This document shows, in pieces, positions 43,755 to 52,179 of a DNA stretch of 64,000 bases. A model generated the notes under the pieces. That model was not told where the DNA came from. It was given only the letters and a program-made list of their open reading frames with translations, and did not search any database. The stretch's first letter is position 1; each line of letters begins with the position of its first letter. Source of the DNA: Ga0077527 sp032128415 (lineage in GTDB: Bacteria > Pseudomonadota > Gammaproteobacteria > Burkholderiales > SG8-41); NCBI GenBank assembly GCA_032128415.1, contig JAQBGW010000125.1:24727-88726 (forward strand), in the 5' to 3' direction. The position numbers and the translations under genes are program-made.

Positions 43755-44741
43755 TTACTGCGGCGAGATGCCTGCGACATCCATCGCTTTCTTGTAACGC
43801 GCAATTTCCTTCGGCAGCAAATCGGCGATCTGCGCCGGGGTTTGCGGCCACGGCTCCACACCTTGCGTGTCGAGAAACTTCTTCGCGTCGGCGCTCGCCA
43901 GCACCTTGGTTACTGCTGCGTTGATCTGTCCGACAATCGCGGCCGATGTGCCCGCCGGTGCAAACAGCCCCCACCACAGGTGATACTCATAGCCCGGTGC
44001 ACCGGACTGCGCGATCGACGGCACACCCGGAAACATCGGCGACGGCGTCAGGCTGCTCAGGCCGATGATGCGCACCCGCTTCGCATTAATCATCGGCAGC
44101 AATGCTGACTGGCTCGAGACCACTAATTCAATCTCCCCTGAAGCCAGCGCCGTCACCGCCGGTGCGATGCCTTTGTATGGGACATGCACGAGCTTGATAC
44201 CCGCGGCGGCGGCAAATAATGCGCCAGAGAAATGGTTGTTACCCCCCGTGCCGGAAGATGCGTAATTGAGCTTGCCAGGGTTCTTTTTCGCCAGCGCGAT
44301 AAGCTCCTTTACCGATCGGACCGGAAGCGAAGGGTGTACCGCAAGCAGCATCGGCGCACGGGCAAATGTCGCGATCGGAATAATGGCTTTCGCCGGATCG
44401 AACGGCAGCTTCTTGCGTACTGCCGCAGTAGCCGGATATGACGAAGTTGTGGAAAGCAGCGTATAGCCGTCGGCAGCAGCCTTGCTGACAATTTCAGCGC
44501 CGATCATGCCACTTGCCCCGGGACGATTGTCGACCAGCACGTTTTTACCCCACATGTCGCCAAGACGTTTCGCTAGCCCGCGCGCGATGACATCGGTAGA
44601 ACCACCGGCGCTGTACGGCACGACAACCTGGACGTTTTTCGTCGGATACCCCTGCGCTGCCGCATGCGACACCAAACCGCCACATGCCACAACGAGCAGT
44701 ACCGCAGCAATCAGCTCTGAATACAACAATTCCTTTTTCAT
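43755..44741 (-). CDS. Bug/TctC family periplasmic receptor (orphan)
   Basis: The 328-residue protein has a signal peptide (about 1-30, ending HAAAQG), VQVVVPYSAGGSTDVIARG (PYSAGG instead of PFxPGG), DNRPGASGMIGAEI and VHVPYKGIAPAVTALASGE. GGAGG is 5 bases before the ATG at 44741. It is divergent from the LigJ-type hydratase gene, so it may bind an acid tied to that pathway. No TctAB is adjacent. Confidence 0.92.
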   Translation of the reverse strand: MKKELLYSELIAAVLLVVACGGLVSHAAAQGYPTKNVQVVVPYSAGGSTDVIARGLAKRLGDMWGKNVLVDNRPGASGMIGAEIVSKAAADGYTLLSTTSSYPATAAVRKKLPFDPAKAIIPIATFARAPMLLAVHPSLPVRSVKELIALAKKNPGKLNYASSGTGGNNHFSGALFAAAAGIKLVHVPYKGIAPAVTALASGEIELVVSSQSALLPMINAKRVRIIGLSSLTPSPMFPGVPSIAQSGAPGYEYHLWWGLFAPAGTSAAIVGQINAAVTKVLASADAKKFLDTQGVEPWPQTPAQIADLLPKEIARYKKAMDVAGISPQ

Positions 44742-44852
44742 ATTGCCTCCTCTTGATGAACAGTCAGGTGAAATAAAATCCCAATCCCGGGTCAAACCAA
44801 TAGCCCCAGTAGATAATTAATGTTCGTTCCGCACCACCACATACTTCATCAA

Positions 44853-44878
44853 CCCTCTCCCTCTCCCTCTCCCTCTCC
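44853..44878. repeat. Hexamer tandem repeat CCCTCT x4
   Basis: A pure pyrimidine tract of four CCCTCT units plus CC in the divergent control region between a Bug receptor and the LigJ-type gene. Confidence 0.9.
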
Positions 44879-45141
44879 TTTAGTGCGCAGAGAGTGCTGC
44901 AAATACAATTTGTCAGTGTTTCCTTTCTGAACTTTTGATTTTGCAGCCAAATAGCCTACATTGAAACAGCATTGCCGGACTATCTACCATTTTATTTTCA
45001 CATAACAGAATTACGGTGCCCGGCCTTGGTCGGGCACTTCAAATCGTTGCGCTGCTTTACAATCCGACTCCGAACCCTCAATTCAGTCAAGAACAATCTG
45101 CCAAATATTCAACCTTGTAAAGAATAAAGGAAATCGAAAAA
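44879..45141. promoter_or_regulatory. Divergent intergenic region upstream of the LigJ-type gene
   Basis: The 400-base gap 44742-45141 holds the hexamer repeat and then AT-rich DNA with promoter-like pieces (for example TTGATT near 44935). A small inverted GCCCGG...GGTCGGGC sequence lies near 45018. AAAGGAAATCG is the ribosome binding region ahead of 45142. I see no gene in it. Promoters are likely but not precisely placed. Confidence 0.35.
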
Positions 45142-46161
45142 ATGATCATCGATTGCCACGGCCACTATACAACGGCTCCAAAATCACTCGAAGCTTTCCG
45201 CCAGAAGCAGGTGGATGGGCTGAAGGATGCGACACTCAGTCCGGCAAAAAATTCATTGCAAATCAGCGATGATGAAATCCGTGCAGGGATCGAAGGCGCT
45301 CAGCTCAGAATCCAGCGCGAGCGCGGCACTGACATGACAATCTTCTCCCCACGCGCCGGCGGCATGGGCCACCACATCGGCAATGCCACTACCAGCGAGC
45401 TGTGGTCCGACATCTGCAACGAACTGATCCACCGCGTGTGCACACTGTATCCAAAAAACTTTGTCGGCGTCTGCCAATTGCCGCAAAGCCCCGGTGTGCG
45501 GCCCGACAACTGCATTGCCGAACTGGAGCGCTGCGTCAACGACTACGGCTTCATCGGCTGCAACCTGAATCCGGATCCCTCAGGTGGCTACTGGACCGAC
45601 CCACCACTGACCGACAAGTGGTGGTATCCACTCTACGAAAAACTGGTCGAACTCGATGTGCCGGCGATGGTGCATGTCAGCGCGTCCTGCAATCCGGCTT
45701 TCCATTTCACCGGTGCGCATTATATCAACGGCGACACCACGGCCTTCATGCAGTTCATCACCGCGGACCTGTTCAAGGATTTCCCGACGCTGCGCTTCGT
45801 CATTCCGCACGGCGGCGGCGCAGTGCCCTACCACTGGGGCCGTTATCGCGGGCTCGCGCAGGACATGGGCAAACCGCTGCTGAAGGATTTTCTGCTGAAC
45901 AACGTGTATTTCGACACCTGCGTCTATCATCAGGCCGGCATCGACCTGCTGACCAAGGTCATCCCGGCAGACAATATTCTGTTCGCTTCCGAAATCGTCG
46001 GCGCGGTGCGCGGCATCGATCCGGAAACGGGGCATTACTACGATGACACCAAGCGCTATATCGACAACGTCGATGGTCTCAGCGTGGCGGACAAGGAAAA
46101 GATATTCAGCGGCAATGTGCGCAAGGTGTATCCGCGTCTCAAAGAGTTGGCCGCACGGTAA
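45142..46161 (+). CDS. ligJ: LigJ-type 4-oxalomesaconate hydratase (amidohydrolase family)
   Basis: The 339-residue protein starts MIIDCHGHYTTAPK, whose HGH binds Zn, and has MTIFSPRAGGMGHHIG, FIGCNLNPDPSGGYWTDPPLTD, VHVSASCNPAFHFTGAHYI and IPHGGGAVPYHWGR. This order and wording match Sphingobium LigJ as I remember it. LigJ adds water to 4-oxalomesaconate in the protocatechuate 4,5-cleavage and gallate pathways. No LigAB dioxygenase or LigK aldolase lies within this window. A sister amidohydrolase with a related substrate is the alternative. Confidence 0.85.
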   Translation: MIIDCHGHYTTAPKSLEAFRQKQVDGLKDATLSPAKNSLQISDDEIRAGIEGAQLRIQRERGTDMTIFSPRAGGMGHHIGNATTSELWSDICNELIHRVCTLYPKNFVGVCQLPQSPGVRPDNCIAELERCVNDYGFIGCNLNPDPSGGYWTDPPLTDKWWYPLYEKLVELDVPAMVHVSASCNPAFHFTGAHYINGDTTAFMQFITADLFKDFPTLRFVIPHGGGAVPYHWGRYRGLAQDMGKPLLKDFLLNNVYFDTCVYHQAGIDLLTKVIPADNILFASEIVGAVRGIDPETGHYYDDTKRYIDNVDGLSVADKEKIFSGNVRKVYPRLKELAAR

Positions 46162-46183
46162 GTAGCAAGATAAAAAAGATAAA

Positions 46184-46212
46184 TATTTAATAAAAAACAA
46201 TAAGTTATTCTC
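46184..46212. repeat. AT-rich intergenic motif, copy 4
   Basis: AATAAAAAACAATAAGTTAT lies between the convergent LigJ-type and MFS genes; the clearest copy of the recurring string. Confidence 0.45.
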
Positions 46213-47473
46213 AGGCCGTACCGGCAGCGGGAGCGACGGCAGCAACCGGCCGCTGATGACGCGGCAGCCAGAGCGCCAGCGGGATGGCGAGAAAACCGAT
46301 CGCGGAGGCGACGAGTATGGCCGATGTGTAGTTGCCCGAGTGGTCGAACAGCGCGCCGCCGATCCAGCCGCCAAGAGCCATGCCGGTACTCCCGCCGATC
46401 ATCTCGAACGAAAAAATCGAACTCAGTGGCGCCTTGGCGCCGAACATCTGCCGGTTGATGATCGGGAATCCGACCATCTCGCCACCGTAGCAGATGCCGA
46501 AAAAGACCGCGAAGGCATAGAAGTGCCATACCTCGGTGGCAAAAAGCAGCAGCAGAATCGACAGGCTCTGGCCGAAGATCGCCCCCGAAAGAATGGTGCG
46601 CCCGCCGAAACGTTCGGTGAGCAGCGAAAAACTGAAGCGGCTGAAAATCGATACGTCGGCGATCGTGCTCAGCACACCCGCCGCCTGCAGGCCCGGTATT
46701 CCCTGGTGGGTTGCCATCGAAACGCCGTGCGCAAGAATTACGGCATGCCCGGCGCAGCCGAGATGGTGGCATCCCATCAGCAGCCATACCGGCCGGCTGG
46801 AGAGCACTGAACGCATGCTGACCGGCGCGCTGGACACCTGCTTCTCATTCGCCGCGTCCTCGGCGCCGTAGGCGGTCAGCCCCATCTCGGCCGGATTCGT
46901 CCGTATGAACCAGGAAAAGAACAGAAGAACCACGCCGAAGGCGAGGCCGAACACCAGGAATGCCGATTCCCAGCCGCGGTTCTCGATCATCCAGCGGAAC
47001 AGCAGCGCAAAAACCACCGGGCCAAGTCCCAACCCGGCCCAGTAGATGCCGAGCGCGAGCCCCATTTTTTTATGGAACCAGCGGGTGATGATGACCGGCA
47101 GCAGCACCACGAAGGCCGCATTGCCCAGGGCACCAACGAACACGCCGTAAATCACATAGAGATGCCACAGTTCCTGAATCGTCCCAAGCAGAACCGTGCC
47201 CGCAGAAATCATCAGTGACGCGCCAAGCATGAGCGTGCGTGCGCTGAAGCGGTCGCCGAGCCAGCCGAACACCAGCATCGCGGGCATGCTGCAAAGGAAC
47301 GCGAGTGAATAGGCAAGGCCGATGTCGCCGCGCTTCCAGCTGAATTTCTCGACCAGCGGATCGACCAGCACGGCGAATGACGCTGAATCGGCGCGGCTGA
47401 CGACACCCAAAACACACGCCGCCGCGAGAATGATCCAGGCGTGATGTACCCCGTATTTCCGGAGGAAAGTCAT
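46211..47473 (-). CDS. MFS transporter (oxalate:formate antiporter/MCT-like)
   Basis: A 420-residue 12-helix major-facilitator carrier. The loop 2-3 motif reads GWLGDRFSARTLMLGA, and LLPVIITRWFHKKMGLALGIYWAGLGLGP after helix 4 is typical of oxalate/formate- and monocarboxylate-type carriers. SRADSASFAVLVDPLVEKF in helix 1 also fits. It follows the TcuA-TcuB pair on the same strand (81 bases), in the place that TcuC takes in the Salmonella tricarballylate operon, but it looks like a different MFS subfamily. It likely imports the carboxylate that TcuA oxidises. Confidence 0.9.
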   Translation of the reverse strand: MTFLRKYGVHHAWIILAAACVLGVVSRADSASFAVLVDPLVEKFSWKRGDIGLAYSLAFLCSMPAMLVFGWLGDRFSARTLMLGASLMISAGTVLLGTIQELWHLYVIYGVFVGALGNAAFVVLLPVIITRWFHKKMGLALGIYWAGLGLGPVVFALLFRWMIENRGWESAFLVFGLAFGVVLLFFSWFIRTNPAEMGLTAYGAEDAANEKQVSSAPVSMRSVLSSRPVWLLMGCHHLGCAGHAVILAHGVSMATHQGIPGLQAAGVLSTIADVSIFSRFSFSLLTERFGGRTILSGAIFGQSLSILLLLFATEVWHFYAFAVFFGICYGGEMVGFPIINRQMFGAKAPLSSIFSFEMIGGSTGMALGGWIGGALFDHSGNYTSAILVASAIGFLAIPLALWLPRHQRPVAAVAPAAGTA

Positions 47474-47523
47474 GAGCGGAATGTTCTTCGCAAAAGAAGT
47501 CAGGCAGTCACGAGACGCATTAT

Positions 47524-47557
47524 ATAAATAAGTATTTGTTTTTAAACGCTATTTTAT
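47524..47557. repeat. AT-rich intergenic motif, copy 5 (inverted, weaker)
   Basis: Between the MFS start and TcuB stop; on the minus strand it reads TTTAAAAACAAATACTTATT. Confidence 0.35.
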
Positions 47558-48705
47558 TCCGGTGCCAGCCCCGGCACCGGGCGCCGCCGCTCGAGGTGGA
47601 AACGCACCAACGCTGCCAGCCGGTACATGCCATGCACGAACTTGCCATAGGGCATGGTGAGGAACAACGCGAGCACAAAGCCGAGATGCACCGCAAGCAG
47701 CGTGCCCATTGCCGCGGCTTCGCGGAAGGCGAGCAACAGCAAACCCGTCAGGCTGATCATGAACAGCAGCACCAGAAAGCCCGCATCCATGCCGGCCTGT
47801 TCCGGCACCTTGAATTCGGGATCGCGCTGATGTTTGATCCAGAGCAGTCCCGCAGGCCCGATCAGCAGACCCAGTCCGCCGACGGTGCCCAGCAATACCG
47901 GCAGGCTCCAGAACGGATACGGCGCCGGTTGTTTCAATACATAGTGATAGAACGTTGCCACGCTGGTGGCCGCGAAGCACAGCATGAAACCGTAGAACGT
48001 CAGGTGGTGACAGGTCTTGCGCGAAAATGACTTCTGCTCGGTCGGGTATGTGCAGCCTTCGTTCTCTCCGCCGCCGTCCAGGTACTTCAGCGTCAACGCG
48101 TCCACGGTCGCCTCGCCCAGCGGTTTCGGCTTGAAGAAATCGGCCAGATCTTCGCCCATGTACGGCCAGAAGCGCAGGAATCCCATCAGCAGCGCAATGG
48201 CTACGAACACCGACACCACGCCGAACACGCCCGCCATCAGGTTGTGCGGCATCAGCGCATAGAACGAGCCTTGCGCGTCGCTGTGCGCTGTAAAAAAAGC
48301 CGTCGGATTGGTCAGCGCGCCGGCCAGCAGGAACAGCAGGCCGATGCTGAAGGCGGTGATCAGGCTGACCGCCACGCCGTTTTGCTCATAGAGCGCACCG
48401 AGGAAACCGGGCCAAGCGTATTTGCGGTAAGTCTGACCACGTACCTTGGCCATCAGCTTGGGAAAATTCACCTGGAATTCATGCGGCGGCGCAAACTGGC
48501 AGGCATAGAGACACGAGCCGCAGTTGTGGCACAGGTTACCGAGGTAATGGATATCGTTCTCGGTGAATTCGAGACGGCGCGCCAGTGCCGGAAACACCGC
48601 ACAGTAGCCTTCGCAGTAACGGCAGGCATTGCACACGCGCAGTACGCGCTGTGCATCCTCGATCAGTTCATCGAGAGACATGGGTTGGTCTTCAGCCGCG
48701 AACAT
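47554..48705 (-). CDS. tcuB: TcuB/CitB-type Fe-S membrane electron-transfer protein
   Basis: The 383-residue protein has two 4Fe-4S motifs near the N-terminus (CNACRYCEGYCAVFP and CHNCGSCLYACQF), then six predicted membrane helices with His residues suited to heme or quinone contact. TcuB re-oxidises the FAD of tricarballylate dehydrogenase and passes electrons to the quinone pool. The start MFAAEDQPMSLDEL at 48705 overlaps the tcuA stop by 14 bases; the ATG at 48681 is the alternative. The order tcuA-tcuB-MFS forms an operon. Confidence 0.9.
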   Translation of the reverse strand: MFAAEDQPMSLDELIEDAQRVLRVCNACRYCEGYCAVFPALARRLEFTENDIHYLGNLCHNCGSCLYACQFAPPHEFQVNFPKLMAKVRGQTYRKYAWPGFLGALYEQNGVAVSLITAFSIGLLFLLAGALTNPTAFFTAHSDAQGSFYALMPHNLMAGVFGVVSVFVAIALLMGFLRFWPYMGEDLADFFKPKPLGEATVDALTLKYLDGGGENEGCTYPTEQKSFSRKTCHHLTFYGFMLCFAATSVATFYHYVLKQPAPYPFWSLPVLLGTVGGLGLLIGPAGLLWIKHQRDPEFKVPEQAGMDAGFLVLLFMISLTGLLLLAFREAAAMGTLLAVHLGFVLALFLTMPYGKFVHGMYRLAALVRFHLERRRPVPGLAPE

Positions 48706-50089
48706 AATGTGCCGCCGCCTCCCCCGCGATGCGCCCGAACGTAGTGCCGATGGACATACCAATGCCCGCCAGGTAGCCCTTGCCCAATACGTTGCCTGCC
48801 ATGATTTCCCCTGCTGCGAAAATGTTTTTGCACACCGTATCGTCCTGCAGAACCATCCGTGACCGGTCATCCACGGTCACCCCCAGATAAGTAAAGGTGA
48901 TGCCGGGCCGCAACGGATAACCGAAATACGGCGGTGTATCGAGTTTCAACGCCCAATGTGTTTTCGGCGGCGTGAGTCCTTCAGTGACGCAATCGTCCTG
49001 GATGGTGTGATCGAATGTGCCGGGGCGCACAGCCGCGTTGAATTCGGCAACAGTCTTTTCCAGTGCATCCGGATCAATTTCCATCTTGGTCGCCAATTCG
49101 CGCAGTGTATTGGCACGGATCGGCGGATACACCGGTGGCATGAACTTGCCCATGGCCTTGGCATCGACGATGGAATAGCCGATCTGATCCGGCTGCCCCG
49201 CCACCAGTCGGCCCCAGATCGCATAACGCTTGGGCCAGAAATCTTCGCCCTCGTCATAGAAGCGCTGCGCATGTTTGTTGACCACGATACCCAGTGAGAC
49301 CGCATCGACGCGGGTGATGATGCCGCCGTCGTATTTCGGCGAACGCGCGTCGATGGCCACGCAATGGCCCTGCGTCGCGTCACTGACGGTTTTCGCACCC
49401 TTGGCGATCAGCACTTTCAGTATGTCGCCGCGGTTGTACGGCGTGCCGCGCACCAGGAAGTTCTTGGCCGCGGGGCCCCACGCCTCTTCCAGCCATTCGA
49501 GGTTCGCCTGGAAGCCGCCACAGGCAATGACCACGGCCTTGGCGCGCACCCGGTACTCGGCGCCTTGATACGTAAAGGCGGCCGACTTGAAAGTATCACC
49601 CTCGATTTCGATGTCGCTGACCTTGGCTTCGTAGTGGATGTCTATGCCCAGCCGTTCCGCCGAGTGGTAATAGGCGTTGACCAGCGCCTTGCCACCGCCC
49701 AGGAAAAACGCATTGGTGCGTGACAGGTGCAGCGTGCCGCCCAGCGGCGGCTGAAAACGCACACCGTGTTTGTACATCCACGGCCGGCACGACGACGTAT
49801 GTTTGAGGGTCAGGCGTGCAAGATGCTCATCGGTCAGACCGCCGGTGACTTTCAGCAGATCCTGCCAGTATTCCTCTTCGGAATAAGCGCCGGTCAAAAT
49901 GTCCTGCGGTTCTTCGTGCATGCAGCGCAGATTGCGGGTGTGCCGGCTGTTGCCGCCGCGAAATGGTTTCGGTGCGCCTTCCAGCAACAACACGCTGCAG
50001 CCCGCTTCGCGCGCCATCAGCGCCGCGCACAACGCTGCGTTGCCGCCGCCAACTACCAATATGTCCCAGGTTTTTTCAGTGTCGATCAT
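48692..50089 (-). CDS. tcuA: TcuA-type FAD-dependent tricarballylate dehydrogenase
   Basis: A 465-residue flavoprotein of the fumarate reductase/succinate dehydrogenase family: DILVVGGGNAALCAALMAREAG binds ADP, GGNSRHTRNLRC follows, and the C-terminal RPGITFTYLGVTVDDRSRM and FAAGEIMAGNVLGKGYLAGIG segments close the FAD site. TcuA turns tricarballylate into cis-aconitate. The ATG at 50089 starts the conserved MIDTEKTWD. The operon partner TcuB and a carrier follow. Since the carrier is not TcuC-like, the real substrate could be another saturated di- or tricarboxylate. Confidence 0.9.
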   Translation of the reverse strand: MIDTEKTWDILVVGGGNAALCAALMAREAGCSVLLLEGAPKPFRGGNSRHTRNLRCMHEEPQDILTGAYSEEEYWQDLLKVTGGLTDEHLARLTLKHTSSCRPWMYKHGVRFQPPLGGTLHLSRTNAFFLGGGKALVNAYYHSAERLGIDIHYEAKVSDIEIEGDTFKSAAFTYQGAEYRVRAKAVVIACGGFQANLEWLEEAWGPAAKNFLVRGTPYNRGDILKVLIAKGAKTVSDATQGHCVAIDARSPKYDGGIITRVDAVSLGIVVNKHAQRFYDEGEDFWPKRYAIWGRLVAGQPDQIGYSIVDAKAMGKFMPPVYPPIRANTLRELATKMEIDPDALEKTVAEFNAAVRPGTFDHTIQDDCVTEGLTPPKTHWALKLDTPPYFGYPLRPGITFTYLGVTVDDRSRMVLQDDTVCKNIFAAGEIMAGNVLGKGYLAGIGMSIGTTFGRIAGEAAAHYVRG

Positions 50090-50153
50090 GATGGCGCATA
50101 CAAAATGTGGGCGGATTATACGGGTCGCCGTTGCGCAATCCAACGATCAGGAT

Positions 50154-51029
50154 TCACATCGTGAACAATTCATCGATAGTCAATCGCCGCGGGATTAATC
50201 CCTGCTGGTGCGTGTACTGAATAATCAACTCAAGAGTTGGCCGCAGCACATCTACACCGGAGCGGATGGCGGCGCGACCCGGCATGTCCGCTGGTACCGC
50301 CGCAGTGCTGGCGTCGAGCAGGCGCAGAACTTCCGTACCCACCCAGGGTTGCTCACGCGCAATGCGCTGATGCATCACCATCATATGGTTGAGCGGCAGC
50401 ACGCCATACCGCTTGCACCACTGCGCCAGCGCCGCCTGCGGATCGGGGATCAGGGATTTCAGCTGCGTGCCGTCTATATCCTTGGCCGACACCACGCCGG
50501 CAGCGAGTTCGCCGTCGCGTAACATGCCGAGCAGCGTTTTACCCTGTGGCGCCCGTGTTACGTTCGCTGGCTCGACACATTCCGGCACATGCGGGTCTTC
50601 AAAAGTCACCCAGTTCACGCGATTAAGATCAACGCCGTGATCGTTGGCCAGAATCCCGCGTACCCAGGTCACCGTGGTCACTGAATGCGCGCGAATGCCG
50701 ACGCGGCGGCCGTGCAGATCGACGGGCTTCAGTTCGCCGCGAGTCCCGTTATAGGCAATGCAGGGATGCGGCGGTATCGCCATGACCACGGTCGGCAGCA
50801 GGATCAGCGGTTTGCCGTAGGCCAGTGCCTGCAGATAAGTCACAATCGCCAGTTCGGCGACATCGAATTCGCCGCGGATCACCGCCTTGAATGCGTTCTG
50901 CGGCAGCTTCACATCCGCGTAGTCAAAAGCCAGGCGCGGCGAAGGCACGGCACCAGATTTAAGCGCCGCAGTATTGGGATACTCGCCCAGCAAGGAGCGG
51001 ATGCGCAGGGAATCAGTCATGGATGTCAT
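50154..51029 (-). CDS. 4,5-dihydroxyphthalate decarboxylase-like protein (Pht5/NMT1-like fold)
   Basis: The 291-residue protein has the periplasmic-binding type 2 fold used by Pht5-type decarboxylases: EFDVAELAIVTYLQAL, LHGRRVGIRAHSVTTVTWVRGILANDHGVDLNRVNWVTFEDPHVPE and LPLNHMMVMHQRI. There is no signal peptide, consistent with a cytoplasmic enzyme rather than a transporter receptor. 4,5-Dihydroxyphthalate decarboxylase makes protocatechuate. ATGs at 51029 and 51020 are both possible; no ribosome binding site decides. It lies divergent from a Bug receptor and 65 bases upstream of tcuA on the same strand. A related ring-diacid substrate is possible. Confidence 0.8.
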   Translation of the reverse strand: MTSMTDSLRIRSLLGEYPNTAALKSGAVPSPRLAFDYADVKLPQNAFKAVIRGEFDVAELAIVTYLQALAYGKPLILLPTVVMAIPPHPCIAYNGTRGELKPVDLHGRRVGIRAHSVTTVTWVRGILANDHGVDLNRVNWVTFEDPHVPECVEPANVTRAPQGKTLLGMLRDGELAAGVVSAKDIDGTQLKSLIPDPQAALAQWCKRYGVLPLNHMMVMHQRIAREQPWVGTEVLRLLDASTAAVPADMPGRAAIRSGVDVLRPTLELIIQYTHQQGLIPRRLTIDELFTM

Positions 51030-51144
51030 GAACTATGCTTGTCCGGATTGGTCATTGATCACCGACAGTCGCAAATATGCCTCGTCATCCTATAGTCAGG
51101 GTTTGACGTTAGACTGATGATGCACGATACCAGAGGAACCGCCC

Positions 51145-52128
51145 ATGTCTCACCGTCCTAACATGCTTTGGACCCTTGTCCTGCTTGCCATGCTGCCCGG
51201 CGTTGCTGCGCCCGTGCTTGCCGACGACGACTATCCGACCCGCCCCGTGCGCATCATTGTCGGCTTCCCGCCGGGTGGCGCCACCGATCTGGTGGCGCGA
51301 GTCATCGGCCCCAAACTCGGCGAGTCGCTGAAGCAGCAAGTAGTGATCGACAACCGCGCCGGTGCCAACGGCACGATAGGCGCCAAGCTCACGGCCAACG
51401 CCACGCCCGACGGCTACAACCTGCACCTCGCCACGCTGGGCGCGATGGTGATCAGCCCGATCATCACCAGAGTACCCTACAAACCGCTGAAGGATTTCGC
51501 GACCATCACCATGGCTGTCCAGTTGCAGAACATGTTCATCACCCATCCGACCCTCGCTGCAAAAACCCTCCCCGAACTGATCACACTTGCCAAAAAGAAA
51601 CCGGGAGCGCTGAACTACGCGTCATCGGGACTGGGCAGCCCCGGCCATCTCGCCGGCGAATTGTTCAAGTCAATGACGAAAACCGACATGATGCACATTC
51701 CGTACAAAGGCGGCGGCCCCGCGCTGACTGATTTACTGGCCGGACACGTACCGATATTTATCAGCGTCATTTCGACGGGCGTGCCACACGTAAAATCCGG
51801 CAGGGTCGTGGCACTTGCGGTCACCGGCGCCAAGCGTTCCCCAGCGCTACCCGACGTGCCAACGGTCGCCGAAACGCCGGGATTGAAGGGTTACGAGGCC
51901 AGCAATTGGTACGGCATGGTGGCGCCCGACGGCACACCCAAACCAATTCTCGAGCGCCTGCACAAGGAACTGACCGGCGTGCTGACTTCTGCTGTGGTCC
52001 GGGACACCCTGCTCTTGCGCGGCATCGAAACCACGGTGTCGACACCGGAAGAATTCACCGCCTACATCAAATCGGAAACGGTCAAGTGGGGCAAGGTGAT
52101 CCGCGCCGCGAACCTGCGGGCCAACTGA
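51145..52128 (+). CDS. Bug/TctC family periplasmic receptor (orphan)
   Basis: A 327-residue receptor with signal peptide about 1-26 (PVLADDD), PVRIIVGFPPGGATDLVARV, DNRAGANGTIGAKL and MHIPYKGGGPALTDLLAGH. AGAGGAACC precedes the ATG. It is divergent from the dihydroxyphthalate decarboxylase-like gene, so phthalate-type acids are a reasonable guess for its ligand. Its 3' end faces an MFS gene. Confidence 0.92.
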   Translation: MSHRPNMLWTLVLLAMLPGVAAPVLADDDYPTRPVRIIVGFPPGGATDLVARVIGPKLGESLKQQVVIDNRAGANGTIGAKLTANATPDGYNLHLATLGAMVISPIITRVPYKPLKDFATITMAVQLQNMFITHPTLAAKTLPELITLAKKKPGALNYASSGLGSPGHLAGELFKSMTKTDMMHIPYKGGGPALTDLLAGHVPIFISVISTGVPHVKSGRVVALAVTGAKRSPALPDVPTVAETPGLKGYEASNWYGMVAPDGTPKPILERLHKELTGVLTSAVVRDTLLLRGIETTVSTPEEFTAYIKSETVKWGKVIRAANLRAN

Positions 52129-52179
52129 CCATCGTCCGGTCCGGGCTGCGTTGACGGGCCGGCAACCCTTACTTTGCCG

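Noticed and set aside
44853..44878. CRISPR-like repeat
   Set aside because: Only four hexamers in tandem without spacers; simple sequence repeat.
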